Shown: positions 1 through 12,545, counted from the stretch's first letter. The stretch is 64,000 bases of DNA from Brevipalpus yothersi (GCA_003956705.1 QZCP01000030.1:62001-126000); one strand, 5' to 3'. Notes: generated by a model not told the origin, from the letters alone. Numbers and translations: made by a program.

Positions 1-829
1 ATGAAATTCTTTTCTTTCTGGCAATCAGCAGTCATTTAAGGACAATGCTTACTGATCCAGGTGCAGTCCCAAGAGGAACTGCTACAAAAGAGGCTATTGA
101 ATCTTTAGGTGAGTATTCAAGTGAATTCAAGAAGGAGTGAGGTTTAAACTTGATAATAATCATACTTCTATTTAAACAGGGCTTATAGAGGGGCAAGTGT
201 TATACAAATGTCAAAAATGTTGCAGCATAAAACCAGAGCGGGCACATCATTGCTCTGTTTGTCAGAGATGCATCAGAAAGATGGATCATCACTGTCCATG
301 GGTCAACAACTGTGTTGGATTGAATAATCAAAAATATTTTGTTCTCTTCACATTCTACATCATCTTACTATCAAGCCACTCATTATTTTTAGCTGTTTTT
401 TCTCTGGTCAAATGTGTCGAAACCGATTGGAAGCGTAAGTGAATAAAATCATTCCCAAGCAAGGCGTGCAACTTAATGTCAAACTATTATCTTTTCGCAG
501 AATGTGGTCCTAGACAAGCTGCTATCTCCTATATTCCAGCCCACGTAAATCCAACCCCATGGACCATAATTCTACTTGTTTGTTTGATTTTTGAAGGTCT
601 ACTGTTCGCTATTTTCACAATGATTATGTTTGGAATCCAGATCCAAGGGATCTACAACAATGAGACTGGCATAGAGTCGCTAAAAAAGGAGAACAAATCG
701 TGGAGAATGCGATCTTTTAAAAGTTTTCGCGATGTATTTGGGACTCGTTTCAATCTCACTTGGTTCTCACCTTTCACAAAACCCATAGTTGGAAGTAAAG
801 TGGAAACAAGCTATTCCTATGCTGTATGA
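1..829 (+). CDS. ZDHHC3/7-like palmitoyltransferase, 3' part
   Basis: The gene enters from the left edge, so its 5' end is missing. Three exons are visible: 1-108 (frame starting at base 3), 180-434 and 501-829. All have GT..AG borders and keep the frame. The family transfers palmitate from palmitoyl-CoA to cysteines of membrane proteins, usually at the Golgi. Exon 1 ends a membrane segment and then reads TMLTDPGAVP. Exon 2 holds the cysteine-rich DHHC domain (CxxCxxxKPERAHHCSVC, then DHHCPWVNNCVG), whose DHHC cysteine is the catalytic one. Two hydrophobic stretches follow. The segment after the last one (FGIQIQGIYNNETGIESLK) resembles vertebrate ZDHHC3/ZDHHC7. The protein ends in SYAV, a hydrophobic C-terminus that could act as a PDZ ligand (inference). 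A weak poly(A) signal ATTAAA lies at 886-891. The gene is convergent with dlg. Confidence 0.95.
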
Positions 830-1254
830 TAAAATCATCCATATCGTCATCCAGCTTTGTAGAAATCATCTGATTCATGTATCGAATTAAAAGAAGCAAT
901 TGTATTTATGCCAAATAGTGGAGTTCCGATCATTCCGAAATTCTTATACTTATATTCTAGGTTCTCCGTTACTATCAGGGAATGTAGTGACAAGGCTCAG
1001 GATGAGGTAAGAGAAATAATTAGGTGTGAAGGAAAAAGTTTTCATGGCTATAAATAATAAGTTCTGATGATAAATGAAATTGTAAGTCTAATTCATGATC
1101 TGATGAACTGTGAAGAAGTTATAATCAAACAGTTCAGATGGATAATTGTTTTATTATTTGAGAACCATTTATTGAACAATGAGTTTTAATTGGTTCAAAT
1201 GCGTGCTTCGGGTTGAATACTCTGGATTTAAATGCATGGAAAATGTCACAATTC
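830..1254. other. Tail-to-tail intergenic region
   Basis: This stretch lies between the convergent palmitoyltransferase and dlg genes. It holds both 3' UTRs: ATTAAA at 886-891 for the + gene, and two AATAAA signals read on the minus strand at 1150-1155 and 1168-1173 for dlg. No coding potential was seen. Confidence 0.6.
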
Positions 1255-1316
1255 TTATTTTATCCATGTACTAGACTCTTTGGCTGGAACCCATATTATT
1301 GGTGAATCATTAAAAC
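1255..1316 (-). CDS. dlg1: dlg terminal coding exon (62 bp)
   Basis: A short last exon. The donor at 1402-1403 is a perfect GTAAGT. The acceptor ends TTTTTCTCTTAG just above 1316, leaving an 87-nt intron. It encodes SFNDSPIIWVPAKESSTWIK and then TAA. The IWVPAKE block is the conserved end of Dlg/PSD-95 proteins, which shows that the upstream in-frame stop at 1384-1386 is intronic. Confidence 0.9.
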
Positions 1317-4300
1317 CTAAGAGAAAAAGAAAAGGAAAGGAACATATTAGATCTCATATGAAGTATTGGTTCCAGAAAGTTTATCACTTTTCGGATAACT
1401 TACTTATCACATTCTTGACTTTTGCAAGAATTTCATCATAACTTTCCCCAGTTATGATCGCAGCAAAGTACTCAGCGTACTCGTGCTCCAACTTCAGAGC
1501 ACGATCGTACATTTTTTTGGCCTCATCTTCGGGCAACCTTTTGCTCATATCCATAAGCGATGCTACCGACTTGGGCTTGATAAATATAGCTATCGGATGA
1601 AGCCCAGCAGCCTGTAATCGCTTGATTGCACTAGCACTAACATCGAGTATACAATGTTTGTCCTTCTCAGCCACCTCTCGTACACTAGCAACTGAAGTGC
1701 CGTAGAGATTATCGTTGTATTGACCTGCTTCAATGAACAGATGATTCTGAATATCTTTCTCCATCTGTTCTCGACTGGCAACAAAATGATAGTCACGTCC
1801 GTTCACCTCATGCTCTCTCGGTGGTCTCGTTGTGTGGGGAACACAAGATAGGAATCTATCTGGATAATCAGTGATCAAATCGTCATTGATCTTATCTTTC
1901 ATTGGCCCTAAAATAATAACGGGTCTTCGATAGTTGATCTCTTGCTGGGTGACAGGCTCGTATGATAGAACTGAGTCCTCCCTATGTTGCTCCGTTTCAG
2001 GGTTAGGGCTTGTTTCCTGAAGAAAAAGAAGGAAAATTGAATATACACTTGTGATAAATTAAAGAGAAAAGCTTTTAACAACTTCAAATAAAATTCGATC
2101 GGAATTCAAGCACTTCTTGCTATAAGCATCTTTCAAATGTAACAAATAAGCAGAATTTCCTGAGTTGAAGATCATCTTGAGGAAATGTAGAAATTCCCTG
2201 GACCGATAGTTAAATCAATAAAGTTAATATACGCTGATTCAGATAATTCTTCTACGTTTTTTCGATATGATACTTGAGAATTCAAAAATTTTGAGAAGTG
2301 AAAAAGGTATCAGGTAATACTAACCGCTGGATCTTGTTGCTCCTTTGTCATGGTTCTGTCTTTCCGTCCTTCCTCTAATTCCTCTTCAGTATCTCTTGAT
2401 TTCATGAAGGGGAATTTGCGAGAGAAAGAAAAGTTTTTCTTCTTTCTATCTATAGTGCTGAGCTTGGCCTCTTGGAATTTAACATATTTTAGCCTAGTTC
2501 TCTCTCTTTTTTCCACTCGCTTTTTTGATGGAATGATTCCAACTTCCGATTCCTGTCCATCAGGCAAAACTCTTCTAGCTTGCCACCATTCATCATCGGA
2601 AGCATTCAAAACATGGAGGATATCTCCAAATCTAAATGACAATCCTCTGTTTGGCAATCCTGAGTCAGCTGTAGGGTCATAGTCGAACAAAGAACGAACG
2701 AAAAAGGTTCTCTTCACAGTCGTTTTTAGGCTACCCGTAGCATTCATTATGTGTTCACGAATATCGTGGATTTTCGCTTCAAAACGGTTGTATTCTTCCG
2801 GCTTGTACTGTACGACTAGGGTAACTGTTTGTCCAGCACCTTTCAGAGCGGACGCTGCTTGCTCATGGTTAGCATGCCTCAAGTCGATTCCATTAACGGA
2901 TAAAATCTGGTCACCACGTCGTAGTTGACCATTTTTGTCAGCTGGACCTCCAGCAAGGATGAATGAAATAAAAATTCCCTCTCCATCTTCTCCACCGACA
3001 ATATTGAAACCCAGCCCTGAAGAACTTTTTCTCAACACAACAGTTCGAGGCTCTCTACAAGTGCTTTCAGAATCTTTATCACTCATTTTACCGTTTAATG
3101 GTTGATCTGGTCTTTCAAGTACACTCCCTGAGAAATCTGATCTTTTCGCTCCATCAGGCACAGACACTTTATAATTAGGGCCAACATCGAACATAGTTTC
3201 CTGACCAGATCCAGCTGCAGTTCGAGAGGCCCACCATTCCTCTTCGGAAGAGTTAACTAGATGAACCTGAATGGTGTAAAGAAGAAAATCCAAGCAGGTA
3301 AGTGATAAAGTAATACTCCACATATTAATAATAATGTTGCAAGAGTCAACAAATTTTGGCTTCATTGCGGAGAAGGGATAGGAATTGTGAAAAGGAAGAA
3401 TCAAACATCTGAATCCTAGTGAAGTTAACAGAAAATCTGATTTATTCAGAAAAATTTCAAACAAAAAAAGGCTTACCTTCGATGGATATGCGAATGCTGG
3501 AGGATATGATGTATTCGGAGGAATTGAAGGGATGGATTTTTCTGGATTTGAGCTGGGAGAGTGACTTCGATTATAATATGGATATACTGGAGAGTGTTTT
3601 GTGGGAATTGATCTAGCTCCAGCTTTGAGCACAGTGAGAACCACACTCTCGGAAGTAGATTTCAATATGGCAACAGCTTCTTCGTGGGTGACATTTTCAA
3701 GGTTTTCACTATTGACAGCGAGCAACTTGTCACCAACTCTGAGACGACCATCAAGGTGAGCTGCTCCATTTTGCATTATTTTAGTCACAAATATTCCATC
3801 ATCACCTGGAATATGTTGATTTCCTATACCCCCAGCAATACTGAACCCTAACCCTTTGTTGCCTTTGAGCAATTCGATGACCACATCACGACGACGTTTC
3901 ACCGTCAATCTCACTGGATTACCAGCTTCCTTCAGTGCTTCAACAGCAGCTGAGTGGGGACAATTTTGAAATGATAGATCGAATTCGTTCACTTTCAAAA
4001 TTATATCATCTACTTGTAATCTACCATCAATAGCTGCTGCACCTCCAGGAATGATCTTCGTTACATAAATAAATGACTCGTTGTCAGCTTGCCTGCAAGA
4101 AGAAAAGACAATAATTTAGTTTCACACTCATTTTAAATCATCATCATCGAAATACTCACGATCCAAGTCCTCCCCCGATAGAGAAGCCTAATCCAGCACT
4201 GTCTCGATCCAAAGTAATTTCTTCATACTCCCAGATCGGTTGACCAGGCTTTTCCACATAATCTTCATACTGAATATTGTCAATGGATCTTGTTAATAAA

Positions 4301-5197
4301 TTATTTTTCGATGGGCTGGGATGACACTTTGTGAAATGAGAGAACAGGAAGAAGATAGATATCGATTACTTCAACTGAAACATGAACACAGAACAATCGA
4401 AAAGAATACCTGGCTATCAAATGGTGAATGAGATGGAGGGTGATGATGATCTCCCAAAGGAGTTGTGCTACCATTGCGAACATCTGATGAAAGGTGACAA
4501 AAAAGAAGATATTAACTAACAGAATACTATATCCAGAGAAGTAGATTAGAAGTAATGAAAAAGCAATCAAAATACCTGATGGATTGTCTATACCCAGATC
4601 ATCGCATCGTCTTTCGGGTCTGATGAGAGAGCTCAAGTTTTGGGGAAAATTGAAATTGAAATTTTCTGAATAATGAGGTTGATGTGGTTGATGTGGCTGA
4701 AATTCTGGTATTCCAATGCTCTCATCGATTGGATAGTCCCTAGGATTATATCTGATCGGTTCATGACCCACATTGTTTTCCGGTCTATCACCGGAGATGG
4801 ATCTTGACAAGGCAATAGGTGGTCCGAGGTCAACATCATCGATCGCAGGTGTAATGAGAGGACTGCTTTCCCATTTGGATGCAATCTGTAGAGTTTCAGC
4901 GGTTTTCTGTTGCACAGATTTGTCATCATTTAAAAGAGTCAGCTCATAAAATTCTTGTATATCCAATAATGCTTGAAATAAGCGGGATTTGAATATTCTT
5001 AAAACACGCTCCAAAGCATTGCGTAATTGCTTATCTCGTGGAGAGGTGAGTTTTGAGTGATATTCTTCCAATAATTCCAATGCTCGGTGGGCTTCTTCTT
5101 TTCGTACATGTATTTTGTGGGGTATCTGTTGTTGATGGCTGATGTGATGTGAAGAAGATGAATGATGAGAATGGCCACTACTGTTGCTATTATTCAT
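1255..5197 (-). CDS. dlg1: Discs-large MAGUK scaffold protein
   Basis: Seven exons, all GT..AG: 4576-5197, 4410-4483, 4160-4269, 3477-4092, 2325-3266, 1404-2016 and 1255-1316. They sum to 3039 nt, giving 1012 aa and a stop. Domains in order are L27 (about 29-90), PDZ1 (246-335), PDZ2 (339-425), PDZ3 (547-630), SH3 (663-724), a basic HOOK region (RKKKNFSFSRKFPF) and a guanylate-kinase-like domain (819-993) with the pseudo-kinase start RPVIILGPMKD. The family clusters receptors and polarity proteins at septate junctions and synapses. The last exon supplies the family hallmark IIWVPAKES. Without it, the frame would run into an intron and stop at 1384. Oddities are an SH3-like fragment at about residues 475-498, a stop-free 210-nt intron, and a few extra residues after the usual C-terminus. 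The start ATG is the first of a His/Ser-rich leader and is only probable. TAF1 lies upstream on the same strand. Confidence 0.96.
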
Positions 5198-6063
5198 TGT
5201 GACGATGATTTGAATGCAAAATTGATGCCTTCAATTGGAACATACACACATACACACACATATACAATAGCGATGATGATGATGATTTATTTTGAATTAC
5301 TAGTACTAATAATAATAATTATTACGATGATGATGAAAGTATAATATTTACTATAACAATTCGGTGCCAAATCACAGTGAGACCAAATGCATTTAATTCA
5401 CAAAATTGAGAGCAACATAATTTCTCAAGCAAGCCTCAAAAATCGAAATCATCATAACCATAAACTATATTCACATACAACTTTTATCTCACAATATACA
5501 CATCAACAAGCATCCAGCATCACATACACTTGGCAAAAATTTGATCAAAGAAAAATTTAAAAATCACCACATTCCTACACCTATCTCCAGGTGATACATT
5601 CCAGATTCCATGGTATTCACCATGATGTGTATATATATGTGTGTATGAATGTGTATATATCAGAACTTTGCTCAACGGTCAGATAAAAACAGGCTTCTCT
5701 CTCTCCTCCCAGAAGTCTCTCTCTCAAAGCCTCTCTCTTGAAGCCTCTCTCTTGAAGCCTTTTGACAGGTACGCTAGTATCACTAGAGGGCTTCACTTTC
5801 TATGGTTTTTTTTATTCCGATTTTACTTGTTCGGATCATTAAAATATTTAATTAATGTTGTTCAATTTGATGGTTGAAAAGTAATTTCATTATTTACAAC
5901 AATATGTATATTTGCTATTTTTACATTGGTTTTTCAACAGTGTACACAACACACATCTGAGTGATGTGTGCAAGGGGATAATTTTTTTGATCACTTTTGT
6001 TCTTCACTTAAAATAGATGGGTGAAATTTTTTCGCTTTTGGATAACTATCGGTGTGAGTTCCA
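5198..6063. other. dlg 5' region and TAF1 3' UTR
   Basis: No coding exon was recognised here. An AATAAA read on the minus strand at 5811-5816 probably ends the TAF1 transcript. A short imperfect tandem repeat of a 14-bp unit (CCTCTCTCTTGAAG-like) lies at about 5728-5762. CA/TG-rich stretches near 5240-5270 and 5625-5660 flank the likely dlg promoter or 5' UTR. No clear core promoter motif could be assigned by eye. Confidence 0.45.
5728..5762. repeat. Short 14-bp tandem repeat
   Basis: About two and a half copies of a CCTCTCTCTTGAAG-like unit lie within a CT-rich stretch between TAF1 and dlg. Confidence 0.5.
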
Positions 6064-9000
6064 TTAGATATCGTCTTCGAAAAATTCAGAGAAATCGGGA
6101 ATGGGTTGGAGTCTTTCCGTAACATTTTCGAAGCTGAACGGCTCCTGGGAAACTGTTTCTTGGTCATTGTTGGGAGAAGGGTTTATCATTTTTTCAATTT
6201 CATTGAGACGTTCTTCTTTCTCGGCAAATCTTTGCTTAACCAGATCAACCATTTTTCGAGCCGTATCTGTTAGGACGCTCATCTTTCCATTGTAAATAAC
6301 ACTATTTTCATACATTTGCTCTACATCATCCAAAAACTGTTTTCGGCTAAAATATTGCTTATCTCTGACCTTTCTTCTCATAGTTTGAATATCTATCGGA
6401 TTTTTTACAATGTTGTGGTAATCGGGCACCACTTTAGGATTGACTGGATTCCAGAAAAGATCAGTTCCTTCCATCGATCGTAGTTCAAGACATATATTAT
6501 CGAGGATCGTTGATAGAGTGACAACAGGATCAGTTCTACACCTGTTTGCCGACTTGTATTCAGGTCTCTGTAGATAATCACAATGCTCGGAGGTTCCTAT
6601 TCGTCGTTTCCTTCTCATAGCTTCTCTCGGAATTTTAAGAACCATAGCTTTTCTTCGCTCTTCTTCAACGTGCCTCAAAAGAGTCTTGGAGAGAACTACT
6701 TTCGTCTCATCAACTTTGACCAAGTCATTTTCATCTAGTCCACTCGGCTCATCATCATAAATAGTGTCATCACCAGTTTGAGAAGAAGAGCCATAAGGAT
6801 CTCGAGAGCGGTAATAGGGACACACTCTATTAGTCTTCATGTGACCTACAGCACCACAGGCACTACACTTGAGTTTTGGATTGATCTCTTTGATTTTTTC
6901 TTTCTTCATCTTTTTTCGAGTAGGTTCTGAGCTCCTTCCACCCGGTGACATGGTACTGGGATAATCATCCAAGGAGTCTTGGAAGAATGGTCTATCACCG
7001 AAAAAGCCTTTCCTATCGTAACCTTTAGTCTTTTCCTCGTTGCGTTTCAGTCTTCGGAGTTGCTCTTGAGCTCTCCGCTTTTCCCGCCTAATTTCTTCTT
7101 TCTGCTGTTCATCCAAAGTGTGAGCGAAACGTTTGATGTATTCAGGATCTTTTGTCTCTCGGATTCTGACATACGCTTCAATCACCGCTGGCTTACGAAC
7201 TGTTTCAATACGAACATACTCCTTGCCTTGCGCATTCTTGAATGTTCGATAGATTTTCAAAAGACGACCCTTGCTCGAAGGAACACCCAGAGAATCATCA
7301 TTATCGTCTTTACCTTTCTTCTTTTTTGCTTTTGCATCTTCGCTGGGGTTGGAGTTATCGCCCATTATGTCTTTAAACAGTTGTTTACGCTCCTCTTCTT
7401 CCTTCTCAAGGCTCAGTTCCTGACTAGTTTTTTTGTTTTCGATAATATTCTCAATATTTTTACCCATCTCTTCGATTTCTGAATCCTCTTCTTCGGATTC
7501 TTCCTCGTCTGTGGATAGAATTTCGTAAGACCCAAGAATTCTGTTCTGGAGTTCGAAAATTCTTTGACACTCTTCTTTGTATCTTTCCTGATGTTCTGCT
7601 ATGCTGAACCTGTTACCACGAGCAAATTTGCTCATCTGTTCGGATCCCATCTTAGCTTTCTCAGTTGATAGAGTTCTGACTACGTCAATCACCTCCCAAC
7701 GAGATAGTTTCTTGACATCCTCTTCAGAAACACCAAACTTTCGTAAGAGATTCTTAGCTTGATTGAGAGGTAAACGTCTAAGATCAGCATCAGTTCCAGT
7801 CACAGTTTTCTTTGGTGTAACTTCTTTGGAACCTTCTTCTTTCGACATCTGAGGCTTATTGGGAATCCTAATGTAGGAAAATCCTTCACCACAACCCGTT
7901 GGATCAGCAACACCGTTTAGCTGGAGAAGGCACTTTCCTTTCATCGCTGCGATGAATGCACGAGTAGTGTTCCAAGGTGCAGCTTTGACTTCATCATCCA
8001 TTTTCAGCTGCAACTCTTCATCATTCTCATCTTCGGCTACAAACAAAGATTTTTCACCATAACCAGCATCCTTCAAACGCTGCTCAGCTGCAACCATACT
8101 ATAATAGGCACAACATTGCTCAGGAGAGACCATGGCTCTCATTTCATCTTCAGTTGGTAGACGAAACTCTGATTTAAGAACCCACCAATTAGAGTCCAAT
8201 CCATTACCAGTTCTCTTAAAGTCAGCACAAAGTTTTAGGCGCTTTCGGATAGAACTTTCAGAATGAGAGGGAAAAGCTTTCTTGATGTCCTCCATTTTAA
8301 TTCGTTTAGGATTATCAGAGCTTTTCCAGAAGAGACGATAAATGAAAACCTAAATGAAAAAAAGGAAAGTTCAAGTCATTAATAGGCCAATGTTCAACCA
8401 TAAGAAAACTTACTTGGAGAAAGTCTCTGACGAAGTTGTTTGCCTTCTTAGAGTTCGGTCCAGGAACCTCATAAAGAGGTAAAGTTTGACCAACTGTAAA
8501 GATTGTATCAACTTCACGAATGAAATACCTAAAAAAGGATGGGAAAGTTAGAGAATAAAGAATTGATATTGGCTCTTATAACTTACGAGCTTCGAGTTCG
8601 AATGATGAGAAAATCAGAGTCTTGCATAACATGTTCGAAGATCGGAGCTCTAAAAAGATTGTTCTCTAGAGCTTGCAAGGTTTGACCTGGAGCTAAGCCA
8701 CCTAAGAAGGGTGAAGTATGAGCCAGTGCGAGCTCTCCATGCTTGAAGTTCGGAACACTAGCATCCTTGCCAGGCCGCTAAGAAATCGAAGAAAAAAACA
8801 TTAGATCCATGAACAATAGAAGAAGGAATATAGTTCTCCAGAACAGAAGAAACTTACTCTCTTGTGATAATTCTTGATTAATGTGGCCATTCCCACTTGC
8901 ATCATCAGAGGTGGATGTTCTTCTGAGTATTCAGCAAGTATAAGGTCACCATCTCTTCCTGTTAGATCTTCAGGAGTTCGCATAAAGAAGATTTCTCCGC

Positions 9001-11384
9001 CACCAGAGGCCAATCGCTCTTGTTCTCGCTGTTTTGCTTTCTTTTTCATAAGTTTGAGTAAAGGAACAACACCATGAGGTAGAGCGTCTGCAAGAGTTCC
9101 ATGAGAATATCTTTTGAGTGGTGGTCGATGGAAAGTTCTGAGTTTATTTGGACCCATGAAGGTGGGGAAGAATGGCTGTCGAAGTTCTACGGCTGGAATG
9201 GAATGTTGAATGAGATGACCACCGACGGTTGGTTTCAATGCTGTGTCTTGTGTAAGCTTGGGGTTGTAATATTCATCATTAGATATGTTAAAAGGATCTT
9301 TTTTCATTTGTTGAGGAGGTGGCGGAGACTCAGGTTCCTGCTCCGCAATGACCCCAGCTTTGCCTAGTAGGATTCGAGATTTTCTCAGATGATGTTCCTT
9401 CTTTTCTTTCAGAGGGATAGGCTGAGACTCCTCTTGTCTGACTGCATTGGGATCAACATCATCAGGTATTCCCAATATTATATTCTCATCGTTGGGATCG
9501 AGCGTTAAAATTTTGGGTTCTGGGATTTTCTTCAAATTTTCTGCATCCCAGATAATTTCATTCTCCCATAAACCATAAACAAGATCTTCATTTTCGACAG
9601 GGAAGATTGAATACCATGTTTCATCGGCTCCTGTATCTTGTGATTCTACTTTCTGACGATCAGCACCTCTACTTTTTGATCCAGTTGAGGAGTGACTGCT
9701 TTGAGGTTTTACAGTGGAAACTGGAGTCTTTTTTATTTGCTGAGTAAATGCGGAAGCAGTTCTACTGGTACCACTAGGAACCCAACCAGCAGACTGATAT
9801 TTGAAATTTCTACGAGGGAAAAACTTTTGTTTCGCATCCTCTCCATCCCAAATAACATCATCTTCCCATTGCTGTTGGACAACCATGTGGAAAGAATCGT
9901 CAGGGTCTGAAGTTTGCTCATCGAGTTCAAATGGCTCCTCTTTGGTTTTAAAGCCACAGTCAAGATTATTGGCGTCTTCTGGCACTCCCAGCATATCATA
10001 CCATAATTTTGCAGGACCGTTCCTCCAATCAGAAACCTTGGGCTTTGAGGCGTCTTTATTGGCTGCATCATCTCGATTCGAGTGATCACGAGGCGAAATT
10101 GGTCTGAGTTGACGTTCTTCATCGTCTTCCTCTAATTCATTCGGATCAATCTCTTTTGGAATGCCGAGTTCGAATTCACGTTCTTCATTCTCTTTATCCC
10201 CTGAACTCGATAAATTACTTTCCCCATTAACATTATTATCTTTTTCATTCTGCAACATTTGGAGTAATTTTTTACGCTTTTTACTACTCTTAACATCTTT
10301 CCATATCTGGGGAAGATTGGCTAGCTTATTTGGACCAAATAGACGGAGAAAACGGAGGACTTGATTTCTTCGAAATTGGGGAAAAATGTCAGTGACATCA
10401 CAATTTTCATATTTACACGGTAACATCGCAGCAAGTGGCGTGTCCAACTTCTTTCGACTGTCAGTTGATAAATGACTATCCGATGTGTTGGCATTGGATG
10501 GTGGCACTGAGATCTTTAGGGGCTCGCGTGAAGAACTCTTACTCGGTAGGTTATCTTCACTTTCATCTTTCTCATCAGAAGATGAGTCATAGTCGATATC
10601 ATCAACATCCGAGCGAGGCTCAACGGCAGCTTTCACCGGAGCAGTAGGCATCTTAAAGGGAAGCTGAGTGAGTGCTTCTCGAAATCGTTCTTCCTCATCG
10701 GAAACATCATCGACTACCTCATCGAAATCGGAAAAATCCATAGCAGGAGGTAGTTTATCGTAATCTTTGGTATTTTCTTTCTCATCACTTGAATCTTTGT
10801 CTGAAAGGTTAGCATAATTTGGAGGATTTAAAATCAATACAAAACTAAGTCATCGACAAAATCATATCAATGACAGGATAGGAGAGATGAGGATGCTCAA
10901 GACGTACTTGAGGTTGCTTTAGGTTCATCTGTTTCACTTGTTTCCATATCTTGATTCGAATCATCATCATCTTTTTGGGCAACATCATCTTGTATTTCCT
11001 CATATAAACCTCGAGATATACCCAAGCGATCCAAAGATTTGAGTTGCTTTCTTGTTTCCTATCCGAGAACAGGCGGGTAAATGTTAAACACATATGATCA
11101 ATCAAACAGCATCACAACACGATGAAAAAAAAGATACAATTCCAAAAGAAGGAAGATTATAAAACACAGTAGCTAATTGTTTTCAATCAACATACCTGAT
11201 CAAGAAAATCATCATCTTCCAGATCTCCCTTATCATTGATATTGCCAAAAAGTATGTTCGCTAGACTGATTGAAGAATCTTCCATCTCATTTTGTCCATC
11301 CTCACTATTATCACCACACTCATCATCACTTCCAATATTCATACTTGATACTTGGACTGTTACACAACCTTTTTTTTCACCCAC
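6064..11384 (-). CDS. Taf1: Transcription initiation factor TFIID subunit 1 (TAF1)
   Basis: Six exons: 11196-11384, 10908-11058, 8858-10800, 8587-8777, 8414-8528 and 6064-8349. All junctions keep frame, giving 4875 nt and 1624 aa. TAF1 is the scaffold of TFIID and acts in the nucleus at RNA polymerase II promoters. The N-terminus (LANILFGNI, acidic) matches the TBP-inhibiting TAND region. The central DUF3591/TAF7-binding core is highly conserved (for example ASGGGEIFFMRTPEDLTG and EDIKKAFPSHSESSIRKRLK). A zinc knuckle C-x2-C-x4-H-x5-C sits near residues 1357-1374. One bromodomain spans about 1465-1575 (DPVVTLSTIL...IYNGKMS). Animal TAF1 normally has two bromodomains. Here only the opening of the second remains (about 1590-1624) before the stop. 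The start ATG is the first in frame and gives a sensible length. The 3' neighbour is dlg, same strand. Confidence 0.97.
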
Positions 11385-12477
11385 TCACTTGTCAATCACA
11401 TTGACCAATATTGATTGAGTGTCTTTATTTAATTAAATGATACAATTAAAGATGTGTTCACACACACAAGTACACAGACAGTTTCATCACAAATGAAACA
11501 AATTTTATTCTATTTTGTATCTCCTCCTGAATGCGGAGCCATGAACGCCATCTAGCGATGGAGCCACAAACTAGAAAAGTTCCTGCTTAGCTCAGTAAAT
11601 TAAGATTCCGCCAGATTCCGCTAGCTATTCAAAAATTTTTTTCCCCAAAAAAAGATGCAAAAAGATGAGAGAAAGAGAGAGCAAAGTGAGAGAGAGAGCT
11701 AAAATTCAGCAAAAGTTTTGATTGTTAGTACTGACTTGTGTGAGCATCAGTAAAGTTCTAACAGTTCTAACATATATACTTGATATAAACGTTTCGTTTT
11801 CGTGGAAAATTTTGTACAAAATACTATGTGTGTGTGAGAATGCAATCGTTTGTATTATTTTGAAATCAACTTATTTGGACTAGTACAATTATTATTTTGT
11901 TTCCTTCAACGACTAGTAGTAGCCAACATCATGAGACACTAACTTGTGTTGTGGGAACATTATTTGGGATTAATTTCGACCAATCGTTTTTATTTGCTCA
12001 TCATCGTTCTTCTTCTTCTTCTTCGTTATTTTTTTTTTATCAACATCATCATTGAAATCATGATGAGAAAAGGTGTACATTTTTTTCCAAGGATTATTCA
12101 GTGATACCCATATACCCCCAGCACCTCGAAAAAGAACCTCAGTGAACCATGCTACTTGCTTTTGTTCATATATTACCACTTTTGATGTGTTGCTGTGTTG
12201 TGAATAGTGTAAAAACACAGCTCCAACTGCCTGATGTTTATTGGAATTCCTCTAATCAAATGTGAGTCATTTTTAAACTTTTATCAGTATCACTTTTTCA
12301 CCTCTCATCGACTGGTTTTCTCTGAGTGAACTTTGATTAACCTTAATGTTGAATGTTTGATTAACGATATTCGATTTTCAAGTCGAAATATTTTCATCAA
12401 CAAAAACGATCGCTAAAATTGATGCGATCATTCTCTATTTTGAAACCGCAAAAATCTGTGAATTTTCGTTAACCTCC
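11385..12477. other. TAF1 upstream region, no gene seen
   Basis: This AT-rich sequence upstream of the TAF1 start codon should include the TAF1 promoter. Short GA runs occur at 11660-11700 and a TTC run at about 12008-12025. I see no conserved coding exon on either strand. Confidence 0.5.
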
Positions 12478-12545
12478 TGATATTCAACGAAAGTAAACCT
12501 TTCGATTTACTTTGCTTTTTCATTCGCTCCAAAATCTGTGAGAAA
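12478..12545 (-). pseudogene. Duplicated fragment of last exon of the secreted eight-Cys gene
   Basis: It is identical to 16359-16426 except for one synonymous change (minus-strand codon AGC to AGT). It covers the stretch encoding FSQILERMKKQSKSKG and neighbouring residues. The 5' part of the exon, including both exon cysteines and the splice acceptor, is deleted in this copy, so it cannot be spliced as in the parent. Confidence 0.75.

Noticed and set aside
5800..6063. A downstream exon completing the second TAF1 bromodomain
   Set aside because: No coding similarity to bromodomain helices and no acceptable donor before the TAF1 stop. A poly(A) signal is present instead.
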